DNA from: Burkholderia cepacia
GTDB lineage: Bacteria; Pseudomonadota; Gammaproteobacteria; Burkholderiales; Burkholderiaceae
Reading direction: 5' to 3'
DNA length: 64,000 nucleotides
NCBI RefSeq assembly: GCF_001039005.1
Contig: NZ_LDWR01000002.1
Span: forward strand, 1-64,000
This document shows, piece by piece, positions 18,174-26,468 of this stretch (the stretch's first letter is position 1; every line of letters begins with the position of its first letter). The notes beneath the pieces were generated by a model. The model saw only the letters and a list, made by a program, of their open reading frames with translations, was not told the DNA's origin and searched no databases. The position numbers were made by a program, and so were the translations under genes.

Positions 18174-19277
18174 TCACGCCGCCACCGCCTGCCGCTGCGC
18201 CTCGAGTTCGCGCACGAGCGGCAGCACGCGCTGGCCGAAGTACTCGACTTCCTCGATGAAATGCAGGAACCCCGCGAGCACGAGATCGACGCCGATCGCC
18301 TTCAGCGCGACGATCCGTTCGGCAATCTGCTGCGGCGTGCCGATCAGGTTCGTGCGGAAGCCGTCGTTGTATTGCACGAGATCCTCGAACGTCGATTTCG
18401 CCCAGTTGCCCTCGCGCTCCGGCGACGCGCTGCCGGCCTGCTTCACCGCATCGCCGAACGCATGCACGGCCTCGACGTGCGCGTGCCGGATGATGTCGTC
18501 GAGCACGGCGCGCGCCTCTTCCTCGGTGTCGCGTGCAATCACGAACGCGTTGACGCCGATCCGCACGCGGTGGTTGTTCGCGGCGGCCTTCGCGCGGATG
18601 TCGTCGATCTGCGCCTTCAGGTTCTCCGGCGTATTGCCGTTCGTGAAATACCAGTCCGACACGCTCGCCGCGTTGTCGCGCGCCGCGCGCGAGCTGCCGC
18701 CCTGGAAGATCTCCGGATGCGGTTTCTGCACCGGCTTCGGGCTCAGCGTGTAGTCGTTGAAGCGGTAGAAGTCGCCCTTGAACGTGAAGTTGTCCTGCGT
18801 CCAGATGCCCTTCAGCGCCTGGATGAATTCCTTCGAGCGCCGATAGCGTTCGTCGTGCTCGAGCCACGGCTCGCCGATCGCGGTGAACTCGCCCTTGAAC
18901 CAGCCGCTCACGACGTTGATCGCGATGCGCCCGTTCGAAATATGGTCGATCGTCGCGAGCTGCTTCGCGACCACGGCCGGATGCCACGGCCCCGGCAGGA
19001 TCGCGGCCAACACCTTGAGCTTCGTCGTCGCGTGCAGCAGCGCCTGGCTGAACGACACCGACTCGTGCTGGTATTCGGCGCCGTAGCCGGCCGTGAAGCG
19101 GATCTGGCTCAACGCGTAGTCGAAGCCGGCCGCCTCGGCCGTGCGCGCGAGCTGCTGGTTGTATTCGAGGCTCCAGTCGGTGCGCTGCTCGATCGTGCTG
19201 ACGACGAGGCCGCCGCTGACGTTCGGTACCCAGTAGGCGAATTTGACGCCGTCGGCGGAAGAGTCGGTAAGGCTCAT
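18174..19277 (-). CDS. sfnG: FMNH2-dependent dimethylsulfone monooxygenase
   Basis: The 367-residue luciferase-like monooxygenase has family motifs GVKFAYWVPNVSGGLVVSTI at the N-terminus, PGPWHPAVVAKQLATIDHIS near residues 95-114, RIAINVVSGWFKGEF, and EIFQGGSSRAARDNAA. These match SfnG, which converts dimethylsulfone to methanesulfinate using reduced flavin. The reductase gene (msuE) lies 36 bases upstream on the same strand and can supply FMNH2. The pair is preceded by a sigma-54 promoter, and the enhancer-binding gene sfnR is divergent. This supports a role in sulfur scavenging under sulfate limitation. The family also includes other sulfone/sulfonate monooxygenases, so the substrate is well supported but not proven. 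Confidence 0.9.
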   Translation of the reverse strand: MSLTDSSADGVKFAYWVPNVSGGLVVSTIEQRTDWSLEYNQQLARTAEAAGFDYALSQIRFTAGYGAEYQHESVSFSQALLHATTKLKVLAAILPGPWHPAVVAKQLATIDHISNGRIAINVVSGWFKGEFTAIGEPWLEHDERYRRSKEFIQALKGIWTQDNFTFKGDFYRFNDYTLSPKPVQKPHPEIFQGGSSRAARDNAASVSDWYFTNGNTPENLKAQIDDIRAKAAANNHRVRIGVNAFVIARDTEEEARAVLDDIIRHAHVEAVHAFGDAVKQAGSASPEREGNWAKSTFEDLVQYNDGFRTNLIGTPQQIAERIVALKAIGVDLVLAGFLHFIEEVEYFGQRVLPLVRELEAQRQAVAA

Positions 19278-19313
19278 GAAGATGTCCTGATCGGGTGGGG
19301 AAACGGAAGCGAC

Positions 19314-19874
19314 CTACGCGGCCGCGGCGGAAAGCGCATGCGGGCGCAGTTGCGGCACCGCGCGCTCGACGGCAAGCGCGATGCGCGCGCGCAGCGCCGG
19401 GTTCGTGATGTCATATCGATCGAAATCGCTTTCGGACGCATACACGCCGATCGGCAGCGTGCGTGCCTGGAAGAAGCTGAACAGCGGTCGCAGCTGATGG
19501 TCGATCACGAGCGCATGACGCTCGCTGCCGCCGGTGGCGGCGAGCAGCACGGGCACGTCGACGAGCGCGTCGTGACGCACGAGATCGAACAGGTGCTTGA
19601 ACAGGCCCGTGTACGACGCGCGATACACGGGGCTCGCAACGACGAGCGCATCGGCCGTCTCGATCGCGTGGATCAGCGCTTCGAGATCGGCCGGGACCTG
19701 CGCGCGCGTCAGCGCGCCGGCCAGCCGGCCGCCGATCTCGCCGAGTTCGATCAGCCGTGTATCGATCGGCAACGCGGCGCCGAGCGCCGCGACGATCGCG
19801 CCGATCAGCGCCAGCGTGCGTGACGGCCGTTGCAGGCCGCCCGATATCGCGACCACGTTGAGGGTGTGGCTCAT
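19314..19874 (-). CDS. msuE: NADH-dependent FMN reductase of the MsuE type
   Basis: The 186-residue protein has a flavodoxin-like fold: NVVAISGGLQRPSRT at residues 6-20 binds the FMN phosphate, and ADALVVASPVYRASYTGLFK near residues 75-94 is the second NADPH-dependent FMN reductase signature. It would provide FMNH2 to SfnG. Translation at 19874 is chosen because the sigma-54 promoter at 19930-19945 lies inside any longer frame, placing the transcript start near 19918. It is the first gene of the msuE-sfnG unit. The region upstream toward sfnR would hold activator sites. Confidence 0.88.
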   Translation of the reverse strand: MSHTLNVVAISGGLQRPSRTLALIGAIVAALGAALPIDTRLIELGEIGGRLAGALTRAQVPADLEALIHAIETADALVVASPVYRASYTGLFKHLFDLVRHDALVDVPVLLAATGGSERHALVIDHQLRPLFSFFQARTLPIGVYASESDFDRYDITNPALRARIALAVERAVPQLRPHALSAAAA

Positions 19875-19929
19875 CCGATGCGTTTCCGTTGTCGAGCCGC
19901 GTATCGATGCGGCGATACCGCTTCGGGTG

Positions 19930-19945
19930 AGCAAGGAGCGTGCCA
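19930..19945 (-). promoter_or_regulatory. Sigma-54 (-24/-12) promoter for msuE-sfnG
   Basis: Read on the minus strand the sequence is TGGCACG-CTCC-TTGCT, a full match to the consensus TGGCACG-N4-TTGCW. The expected transcription start is about 12 bases after the GC of TTGC, near 19918, leaving a leader of about 45 bases before the msuE start at 19874. Its position beside a sigma-54 activator gene makes it functionally convincing. Confidence 0.9.
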
Positions 19946-20192
19946 TTCACATGCGAGTGTGTCGGGACGATCATCTGCATCACGAAATTTCACGCGATCG
20001 CCCAACCGACAACGCATTCGCTCACATGCGCGATCGTGGTTAGCATTCCGACGCAGGTGTCACATCGATATTTCATGGCGTGATGAACCAGGAGAAGCAG
20101 TCTCGCTTGCGCGCTGCTGCTCAGGCAGCAGGGTGTCGTGCGCCATCGCGTCGAATACGCTGCATTGACAGCATGCCCCCCTCGCTCTCCCG

Positions 20193-20266
20193 CACCGTTT
20201 CACGCTGCGCGCCAATCGCGCTTTGGTTATCAGAAATCGATACTTTCAGCGCGCAGCGAAACGGTG
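20193..20266. repeat. Imperfect inverted repeat upstream of sfnR
   Basis: Left arm CACCGTTTCACGCTGCGCGC (20193-20212) matches the complement of the right arm GCGCGCAGCGAAACGGTG (20249-20266), except for two extra bases in the left arm. The spacer is 36 bases and AT-richer. It lies 86 bases before the sfnR start. It could be a regulator binding site pair or an mRNA leader hairpin; no function is known. Confidence 0.6.
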
Positions 20267-20351
20267 AACACTCTGCTGACCACGCAGCAGCCGGACCACG
20301 GCACCCATCGACACGGGATCGCTTCCCTCGGCCATCCAACGGTTCACCGCC

Positions 20352-21458
20352 ATGACATCCCATTCCGCATCGCCGCGCCCGCTCAACCTTCGCGTCGTCA
20401 CCGCGCCCCGTGGCGCACCCGTGTTGACGTTGCCCGCGCGTCAGGCACCGATCCGCGCCCGTGCGCAGGTATTCGTCGATCCGCGTTCGGTCGCGCTGCT
20501 CGAACGGATTCGCCTCGTCGCGCCGAGCGACGCGAACGTGCTGATCGTCGGCGAGACGGGCACCGGCAAGGAACTGATCGCGCGCCACGCGCACAGCCTC
20601 AGCCACCGCAACAGCGGGCCGTTCGTCGCCGTGAACTGCGGCGCGTTCTCCGAAACGCTGGTCGAGAGCGAGCTGTTCGGCCACGAGAAAGGCGCGTTTA
20701 CGGGCGCGTTCAGCGCGAAGCCGGGCTGGTTCGAAGCCGCCAACGGCGGCACGCTGTTTCTCGACGAGATCGGCGACCTGCCGCTGTCGATGCAGGTCAA
20801 GTTGCTGCGCGTGCTGCAGGAGCGCGAGGTCGTACGGCTCGGTTCGCGCACGGGCATACCGATCGACGTGCGCGTGGTCGCCGCAACCAACGTCGACCTG
20901 CAGCAGGCGGTCGCGACCGGGCATTTTCGCGGCGACCTGTTCTACCGGCTCAACGTCGTGCAGCTCGCGGTGCCGACGCTGCGCGAGCGGCCGGGCGACA
21001 TCCTGCCGCTCGCGCGCCACTTCTTCGACGACTACCGCAGCCGCCTCGGCTACGGGCCGCGCAACATCGATCCGCGCGCCGAGCGACGGCTCGAGGCGCA
21101 CAGCTGGCCCGGCAATATCCGCGAGCTGGAGAACGTGATTCATCATGCGCTGCTCGTGAGCCGCCACGAGTCGCTGCAAGACACCGACCTGCACATTTCA
21201 TCGCCGTGCGTGCCGGCCGCCGGCCCACGTGCGCCGGATTCGTCCGCCGGTGCGCAGGACGCGCTCGAACGCGCGCTGCACGACCTGTTCGACGACGGGC
21301 ACGGCAACCTGTTCGAACGCATCGAGGACACCGTGATGCGCGTCGCGTTCGAGTTCAGCCACCGCAACCAGATCCAGGCGGCACGGCTGCTCGGCATCAG
21401 CCGCAATGTGCTGCGCGCGCGGCTGATCCGCGCGAAGGAGATCGCGGCGGCGAAGTAG
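20352..21458 (+). CDS. sfnR: Sigma-54-dependent transcriptional activator SfnR
   Basis: The 368-residue protein lacks a receiver domain and begins almost directly with the AAA+ domain. It shows Walker A GETGTGKE at residues 67-74, the sigma-54 contact loop GAFTGA at 114-119, Walker [12 protein letters not shown] at 132-142, and the arginine-finger region [18 protein letters not shown] Fis-type helix-turn-helix ends the protein ([20 protein letters not shown]). SfnR activates dimethylsulfone utilisation genes in pseudomonads. Here it is divergent from msuE-sfnG with a consensus sigma-54 promoter between them. Lacking an input domain, its activity is probably set by its own expression level. 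Confidence 0.92.
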   Translation: MTSHSASPRPLNLRVVTAPRGAPVLTLPARQAPIRARAQVFVDPRSVALLERIRLVAPSDANVLIVGETGTGKELIARHAHSLSHRNSGPFVAVNCGAFSETLVESELFGHEKGAFTGAFSAKPGWFEAANGGTLFLDEIGDLPLSMQVKLLRVLQEREVVRLGSRTGIPIDVRVVAATNVDLQQAVATGHFRGDLFYRLNVVQLAVPTLRERPGDILPLARHFFDDYRSRLGYGPRNIDPRAERRLEAHSWPGNIRELENVIHHALLVSRHESLQDTDLHISSPCVPAAGPRAPDSSAGAQDALERALHDLFDDGHGNLFERIEDTVMRVAFEFSHRNQIQAARLLGISRNVLRARLIRAKEIAAAK

Positions 21459-21594
21459 CCGCATCCGGCGCGGGCCGCCGCGCCGGCACCGCACGATCGC
21501 GCCCGCGATCCGTGCAACGACGACCCGACCTGATGTATCGTGGCGCGAAGTGCAGGCCCGACCGCGCCCCGTTCACCCGTCAGGAACCGTCGCC

Positions 21595-23295
21595 ATGAAA
21601 AAGCTTGTGAACCGTCCGTCCGATGTCGTGCGAGAAATGCTGGAAGGCATCGCGCGGCAATCGCCGCATCTTGCGATCCTCGGCGACGAGCACGTGCTCG
21701 TCCGCCAGCCGCTGCCCGAGCCCGCGCAGCGGCCCGTCGCGATCCTCTCCGGCGGCGGCAGCGGCCACGAGCCCGCGCACGGCGGTTACGTCGGCGAAGG
21801 GATGCTGAGCGCGGCCGTCTGCGGCGAAGTATTCACGTCGCCGTCCACCGACGCCGTGCTCGCCGCGATCCGCGCGAGCGCCGGCCCGAACGGCGCGCTG
21901 CTGATCGTGAAGAACTACACGGGCGACCGGCTCAATTTCGGGCTCGCCGCCGAACTCGCGCGGGCCGAAGGCATTCCGGTCGAGACCGTGATCGTCGCCG
22001 ACGACGTATCGCTGCGCGGCCGCGTCGAGCGCGGCCAGCGACGCGGGATCGCCGGTACCGTGCTGATCCACAAGCTCGCCGGCGCGGCCGCCGCGCGCGG
22101 GTTGCCGCTCTCCCGCGTCGCGGGAATCGCACGCGACGCGGCGGCCGAGCTCGGCACGATGGGCGTCGCGCTCGATGGCTGCACGATCCCGGGCGCCGAC
22201 AAATCAGGCTTCACCCTCGCCGACGACGAGATCGAGCTCGGCCTCGGCATCCACGGCGAAAAAGGCGTCGAACGCCGCGCGCCGATGCCGGCCGACGCGC
22301 TGGTCGACACGCTGCTGTCGAGCATCGCCGCCGATCTCGTGCTCGACAGCGGCGAACGCGTCGCGCTGTTCGTCAACGGTCTCGGCGCGACGCCGGACAT
22401 GGAGCTCGCGATCGTGCTGCGTACCGCGTACGACAACCTGAGCCGGCGCGGCATCGTCGTCGCGCGCGCGTGGGCCGGCACGTTCCTGTCGGCGCTGAAC
22501 ATGCCCGGCTGCTCGATTTCGGTGCTGCGGCTGAACGACGAACGTGCAGCGCTGCTCGACGCGCCGACGCAGGCGCGCGCATGGCCGGGCGGCGGCGCCG
22601 TGAATACGCGGATCCGCGTGGCCGCGGCCGATTCGCACGACGCGCCGCTGCCGCCGCTCGATGCAGCCGGCCGCGCCTGGGCCGCGCGACTGCAGCCTGC
22701 GCTGCACGCGGTCGCGCAGACCTTGATCGACCACGAACAGACGCTGACCGACCTCGATGCGGCGGCCGGCGACGGCGACCTCGGCGCGAGCATGCTGCGC
22801 GCCGCGCAGGCGATCCTCGAATTGCCAGAAACCGCGTACGGCACGCCGGCCGGTGCGCTCGCGGCACTCGGCGCCGCGTTGCGCCGTGCGATTGCAGGCA
22901 GTTCGGGGCCGTTCTATGCGACCGCGCTGCTGCGCGCGTCGCGCCGGCTGGCCGATATCGCGGAGCCGTCGGCGCGCGACTGGGCCGCGGCGTTCCGCGG
23001 CGCGGTGGATTCGATCAGCGAACTGGGTGGTGCGCATGCCGGCGACCGGACGATGCTCGATGCGCTGGTGCCGGCCGCCGATGCGTTCGACCGTGCGCTC
23101 GACCACGATCGCGATCCCGCAAGCGCATGGGCGGCGGCCGTGGAAGCCGCCGAACTGGGCGCACAGGAAACCGCGCACATGACGCCGCGCGCGGGGCGTG
23201 CGAGTTATCTCGGCGAGCGCGCGATCGGCACGCCGGATGGTGGTGCCGTGGCGGTGTCGTACTGGTTGCGCGCGTTGCAGCCGCACGTGCGGTAA
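21595..23295 (+). CDS. Dihydroxyacetone kinase, DhaK-DhaL fusion
   Basis: The 566-residue protein fuses a DhaK-type substrate domain (about residues 1-330) to a DhaL-type nucleotide domain (about 355-566). Visible are VAILSGGGSGHEPAHGGYVG near residues 47-66, GIHGEKG near residue 221 with the histidine that forms a hemiaminal with the substrate, and the DhaL Mg-ATP motif DLDAAAGDGDLGASM near residues 386-400. Such fusions use ATP rather than the PTS to phosphorylate dihydroxyacetone or related triose and tetrose sugars. GGAA precedes the ATG at 21595. No sugar transporter lies beside it, so the physiological substrate is unclear. Confidence 0.9.
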   Translation: MKKLVNRPSDVVREMLEGIARQSPHLAILGDEHVLVRQPLPEPAQRPVAILSGGGSGHEPAHGGYVGEGMLSAAVCGEVFTSPSTDAVLAAIRASAGPNGALLIVKNYTGDRLNFGLAAELARAEGIPVETVIVADDVSLRGRVERGQRRGIAGTVLIHKLAGAAAARGLPLSRVAGIARDAAAELGTMGVALDGCTIPGADKSGFTLADDEIELGLGIHGEKGVERRAPMPADALVDTLLSSIAADLVLDSGERVALFVNGLGATPDMELAIVLRTAYDNLSRRGIVVARAWAGTFLSALNMPGCSISVLRLNDERAALLDAPTQARAWPGGGAVNTRIRVAAADSHDAPLPPLDAAGRAWAARLQPALHAVAQTLIDHEQTLTDLDAAAGDGDLGASMLRAAQAILELPETAYGTPAGALAALGAALRRAIAGSSGPFYATALLRASRRLADIAEPSARDWAAAFRGAVDSISELGGAHAGDRTMLDALVPAADAFDRALDHDRDPASAWAAAVEAAELGAQETAHMTPRAGRASYLGERAIGTPDGGAVAVSYWLRALQPHVR

Positions 23296-23309
23296 ACCGC
23301 GGCGCGTGC

Positions 23310-23337
23310 GATGCGGGCCGGCCACGCCGCCCGCATC
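23310..23337. terminator. Stem-loop between convergent genes
   Basis: GATGCGGGC (23310-23318) pairs exactly with GCCCGCATC (23329-23337). It sits between the kinase stop at 23295 and the convergent stop at 23340. Confidence 0.6.
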
Positions 23338-23339
23338 AC

Positions 23340-23810
23340 TCAGCCTGCCGTGCGCGTCGTCGTCCGCCCCGGCAACAGCGCGGCGGCAACCGCGGCCGCA
23401 CCGAAACTCGCAAGCCAGCACCAGTAGCCGATCGCATCGAGATGCACGGGTTCGACGTCCCCGGCTTCGTTGACGAGGATCTGATGCTGCGTCAGGAAGC
23501 TCATCCCGAACAGCAGCGCCAGCACGGCGAGCACGACCGCCTGCGTGCGATACCGCTTCACCGTCAGCAACCAGGCCGCAAGCACGAGCGGATTCGCGAG
23601 CCACGCGTAGATACCGGCGAGCACGCCCATCCAGCCCGTCAGCAGCACCTGCCAGCCGTCGGCCCACGGATGCGGTTGCGGCGCGCCCGTGCGGAACGGC
23701 GCCGTGAACATCGCGACGAGATAGAGCAGCAGGCTGATCGCCAGCAACGTCGTGGCGGCGCGGCCCATCGGCGGGCGGACCGATTCAGGAGACGACGTCG
23801 TCGCGTTCAT
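23340..23810 (-). CDS. Hypothetical inner-membrane protein
   Basis: The 156-residue protein has four hydrophobic segments, near residues 20-38, 60-80, 88-106 and 127-147, with a polar loop (VNEAGDVEPVHLD) between the last two. No named family is recognised with certainty. The frame is intact and codon use is typical. It lies 20 bases past the stop of the DUF1330 gene on the same strand, so the two may be co-transcribed. Confidence 0.65.
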   Translation of the reverse strand: MNATTSSPESVRPPMGRAATTLLAISLLLYLVAMFTAPFRTGAPQPHPWADGWQVLLTGWMGVLAGIYAWLANPLVLAAWLLTVKRYRTQAVVLAVLALLFGMSFLTQHQILVNEAGDVEPVHLDAIGYWCWLASFGAAAVAAALLPGRTTTRTAG

Positions 23811-23829
23811 GACGCGTCACGCGTTGCGT

Positions 23830-24117
23830 TCAAACGCCCTCGACCAGCACCGCGCGATAGCGTGAGCCCTTGAAGCGGTGCTGGACGACGGCCTGGTATT
23901 CGGGGCCGTGGTACCACGCGTGCGCGGCTTCCTTCGACGGAAACTCGACGATCACGACACCCTCCGGCCCTTCGCCTTCCAGCGTTTCCTGCGGGCCATA
24001 AGCGGCGAGCACCTTGATCGGATGACCGGCCAGTGTCGCGCCGACCTTGCTCTGGTAGAGATCGAGTTCGTGCTGGTCCTGCGTGCTTTCCCGCGTAAAG
24101 ACGATGTAGGTTGCCAA
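23830..24117 (-). CDS. DUF1330-like small dimeric alpha/beta-barrel protein, TTG start
   Basis: From a TTG at 24117 the product is 95 residues, beginning (M)ATYIVFTRESTQDQHELD, followed by YGPQETLEGEGPEGVVIVEF and AHAWYHGPEYQAVVQHRF, the DUF1330 pattern. The TTG start is preferred because AAGGAAGGGG lies eight bases upstream and family members begin at this residue. An ATG 45 bases earlier would add unrelated residues. The biochemical role of the family is unknown. Confidence 0.75.
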   Translation of the reverse strand: MATYIVFTRESTQDQHELDLYQSKVGATLAGHPIKVLAAYGPQETLEGEGPEGVVIVEFPSKEAAHAWYHGPEYQAVVQHRFKGSRYRAVLVEGV

Positions 24118-24262
24118 GATACGTACCCCTTCCTTGTGCGATGGGTGGGAGATCGGATGCACGCTGCCGTTCCGCCGGCTGCATGTGCCGTCCCGGGCAT
24201 GGCGGTGTGCCGCGCGCCGGTCGTGAGAATTATAGGTGCCCGCCGGCGATTGCGCCGGCCGC

Positions 24263-25066
24263 CTATCCGCGCAGGATGCGCTGCGCCTTCAGGATCACCG
24301 GCGCGTCGACCATCTTCCCGTCGAGCGCGACCGCCGCGCCGCCGCTTGCGTCGACGGCTTCGAGCACGCGCCGCGCCCACGCCCGCTCCGCATCGGTCCA
24401 TGCATACGCGCGATGCACCGCGTCGAGCTGCTTCGGATGAATGCACAGCTTGCCGCCGAAGCCGAAGCGCCGCGCGTAGCGCGCATGCCGTTCGATCGCA
24501 TCGGCATCGTCGATGATCGTCGACACGCCGTCGACCGGCGGTGCGATGCCGGCGAGCCGCGAAGCCAGCACGATCCGCGAGCGAAACGCGTTCAACTCCT
24601 CCCCGTCGCCGTCGATCCCGAGGTCGACCTGAAAATCGAGCGTGCCGAAGGCCACACGCACGACGCGCGGCGACGTACAGACTTCATCGAGCCCGGCCAT
24701 GCCGGTCGCCGTCTCGACGATCGGCAGCAGTTCGAGCGCGCGATGCGCGTGCGCGAGCACCGCATCGATCTGCGCGCGCGCGTCGCATTTCGGCAGCATC
24801 ACGCCGGCCGTGCCCGGATGCGCGGCGATCGCCGCGATGTCGTCGGCAAACCATGCGGTGTCTGCCGCATTCACGCGCACCCACACGGGCCGCGCGGCAT
24901 CGAGATGCGCGACGACCGCATCGCGCGCCGCCGCCTTGCCGTCCGGCGGCACCGCATCCTCGAGATCGACGATCACCGCGTCGGCGCCGGCCGCACGCGC
25001 CTTCTCGAAGCGCTCCGCGCGATTGCCGGGAACGAACAGCCACGAACGGGCGGATGCGGCCGTCAT
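24263..25066 (-). CDS. ccl: HpcH/HpaI-CitE family lyase, probable citramalyl-CoA lyase
   Basis: The 267-residue protein begins MTAASARSWLFVPGNRAERF and carries the CitE-like motif VIVDLEDAVPPDGK at residues 31-44, including acidic metal ligands, and ETATGMAGLDEV. Its start overlaps the stop of the upstream MmgE/PrpD gene by four bases (ATGA), showing translational coupling. It is the last gene of a five-gene minus-strand operon whose members match the P. aeruginosa itaconate pathway. There, citramalyl-CoA is split to acetyl-CoA and pyruvate. On sequence alone it could also cleave malyl-CoA or citryl-CoA; context favours citramalyl-CoA. Confidence 0.85.
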   Translation of the reverse strand: MTAASARSWLFVPGNRAERFEKARAAGADAVIVDLEDAVPPDGKAAARDAVVAHLDAARPVWVRVNAADTAWFADDIAAIAAHPGTAGVMLPKCDARAQIDAVLAHAHRALELLPIVETATGMAGLDEVCTSPRVVRVAFGTLDFQVDLGIDGDGEELNAFRSRIVLASRLAGIAPPVDGVSTIIDDADAIERHARYARRFGFGGKLCIHPKQLDAVHRAYAWTDAERAWARRVLEAVDASGGAAVALDGKMVDAPVILKAQRILRG

Positions 25067-26448
25067 GCCGAACCCTCCGGAAACAGCGTGCCGAGCGCGT
25101 CGCGCGACGCGACCTGCCACGCGTCGGCCACGAGCCGCTCGACCTCGCCGGCCGATGCGGCGCCCGAGAACGCGGCGAGCGTGCGCACCTTCTGCGCGAT
25201 CTCGTCGCGCGACAGCGTATTGCCGGGATCGCCCTTCGGCTCGTCGACACGGCCCGCGAACGTGCGGCCGTCGCGCGTCGTCACCGTCACCTTGCCGATC
25301 CAGCGCACCGGATACGCGCGATCGACCTCATCGTCGAACGCCATCGACACGCGGTCGCGGAACGCGGCGATATGCGCGGCAGCGTACTCGCGCTCGAATT
25401 CGTCGACACCGGCGTGCCCATGCCACGCGGCCAGCGCGAGCACGGTGCCCATGTTGAACTTCGCCTGATGCACGGTGCTCGGCACCGTGACCGCGCCGAG
25501 CACGTCGATCGCCCCCTGGTGCACGTGCGTGACGACCGCTTCGATGTCCGTCGCGGCAAGCCGCTCGCGCGCCATCACCGCGAGCAGCGCATCGGCGGCC
25601 GGATGCGTGTGGCGGCACGACGCGTGATACTTGAACGACGTTTCCGCCGTCGCCCAGCGTTCGCCGAGCCGGTCGGTCAGCCGCGCGGGTTCTGCATCGG
25701 TCGACATCCCGGCCGCCATCCCCTGTGCGCCTTCGAGAATCCGCGTCGCGCCGCGAAAGCCGTCGTGCGCGAGTTCGGCCGCCATCAGCCCGTTCGCGGC
25801 GGCCATCGCCGTATGCAGCTGCTTCGAATCGGCCGCGTCGCGCAGGAATTCCCACAGCCCGCTCGCCTGCGTGCCGGCCGATCCGAACGCATCAAGCATC
25901 CGTTCCGGCGACAACCCGAGCAGCCGCCCGGCCGTCGCGGCTGCCGCCACCGTGCCCGCGGTGCCGGTCGTATGGAACACCTTGTAGTGCGAACGCCCGA
26001 GAAACTCGCCGACGCGGATGCCGACTTCATACCCCACGACCACCGCCTCGATGAATGCGCGCCCGCTCGCGCCGCGTGCCTGCGCAAGCGCGAGCGCCAC
26101 CGGAAACACGACGGTCGCCGGATGGAACACCGAACCGTTGTGCACGTCGTCCTGCTCGGCGAAATGCGACGCCGCGCCGTTCATCATCGCCGCGAAATAC
26201 GGTGTCGCACGCGTGCGGTCGATCAGCACGTCGGCCGTGCCGGGCCCGCCGGGCGAGCCGCCCGCGCGGCGCGCGAACGCGGCGATCGTCTCGACCGGGC
26301 GCGCGCCCTTGCCGGCCAGCGCGGAGCCGAGCCAGTCGACATAAAGATTGACGGTGCGCGCGACGACGTCGGCAGGAATCGCGTCGAAGCGCAGTTGCGA
26401 CGCGAAGGTCGCGAGCGTGAGGCCGGGAGCGGGAAGCATGCTCATCAT
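25063..26448 (-). CDS. MmgE/PrpD family protein in the itaconate operon
   Basis: The 461-residue protein belongs to the MmgE/PrpD superfamily (2-methylcitrate dehydratase, cis-aconitate decarboxylase). Features include NLYVDWLGSALAGKG near residues 33-47, HFAEQDDVHNGSVFHPATVV near residues 92-111, and FKYHASCRHTHPAADALLAV near residues 272-291. Start is set at 26448, although ATG codons at 26445 and 26439 are equally possible and no strong ribosome-binding site is seen. It lies 20 bases after the CoA-transferase gene and overlaps ccl by four bases. Its exact step is not established; a dehydratase/hydratase on a C5 or C6 acid is plausible. Confidence 0.85.
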   Translation of the reverse strand: MMSMLPAPGLTLATFASQLRFDAIPADVVARTVNLYVDWLGSALAGKGARPVETIAAFARRAGGSPGGPGTADVLIDRTRATPYFAAMMNGAASHFAEQDDVHNGSVFHPATVVFPVALALAQARGASGRAFIEAVVVGYEVGIRVGEFLGRSHYKVFHTTGTAGTVAAAATAGRLLGLSPERMLDAFGSAGTQASGLWEFLRDAADSKQLHTAMAAANGLMAAELAHDGFRGATRILEGAQGMAAGMSTDAEPARLTDRLGERWATAETSFKYHASCRHTHPAADALLAVMARERLAATDIEAVVTHVHQGAIDVLGAVTVPSTVHQAKFNMGTVLALAAWHGHAGVDEFEREYAAAHIAAFRDRVSMAFDDEVDRAYPVRWIGKVTVTTRDGRTFAGRVDEPKGDPGNTLSRDEIAQKVRTLAAFSGAASAGEVERLVADAWQVASRDALGTLFPEGSA

Positions 26449-26468
26449 CGTGGGTCGTGGAAGCAGAA

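Larger units (their letters stand above)
19875..20351. other. Divergent control region between msuE-sfnG and sfnR
   Basis: This 477-base stretch contains no supported gene. It holds the minus-strand sigma-54 promoter (19930-19945) and the upstream region of sfnR, including the imperfect inverted repeat at 20193-20266. SfnR binding sites are expected between 19950 and 20100, but none could be assigned by eye. Confidence 0.6.
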
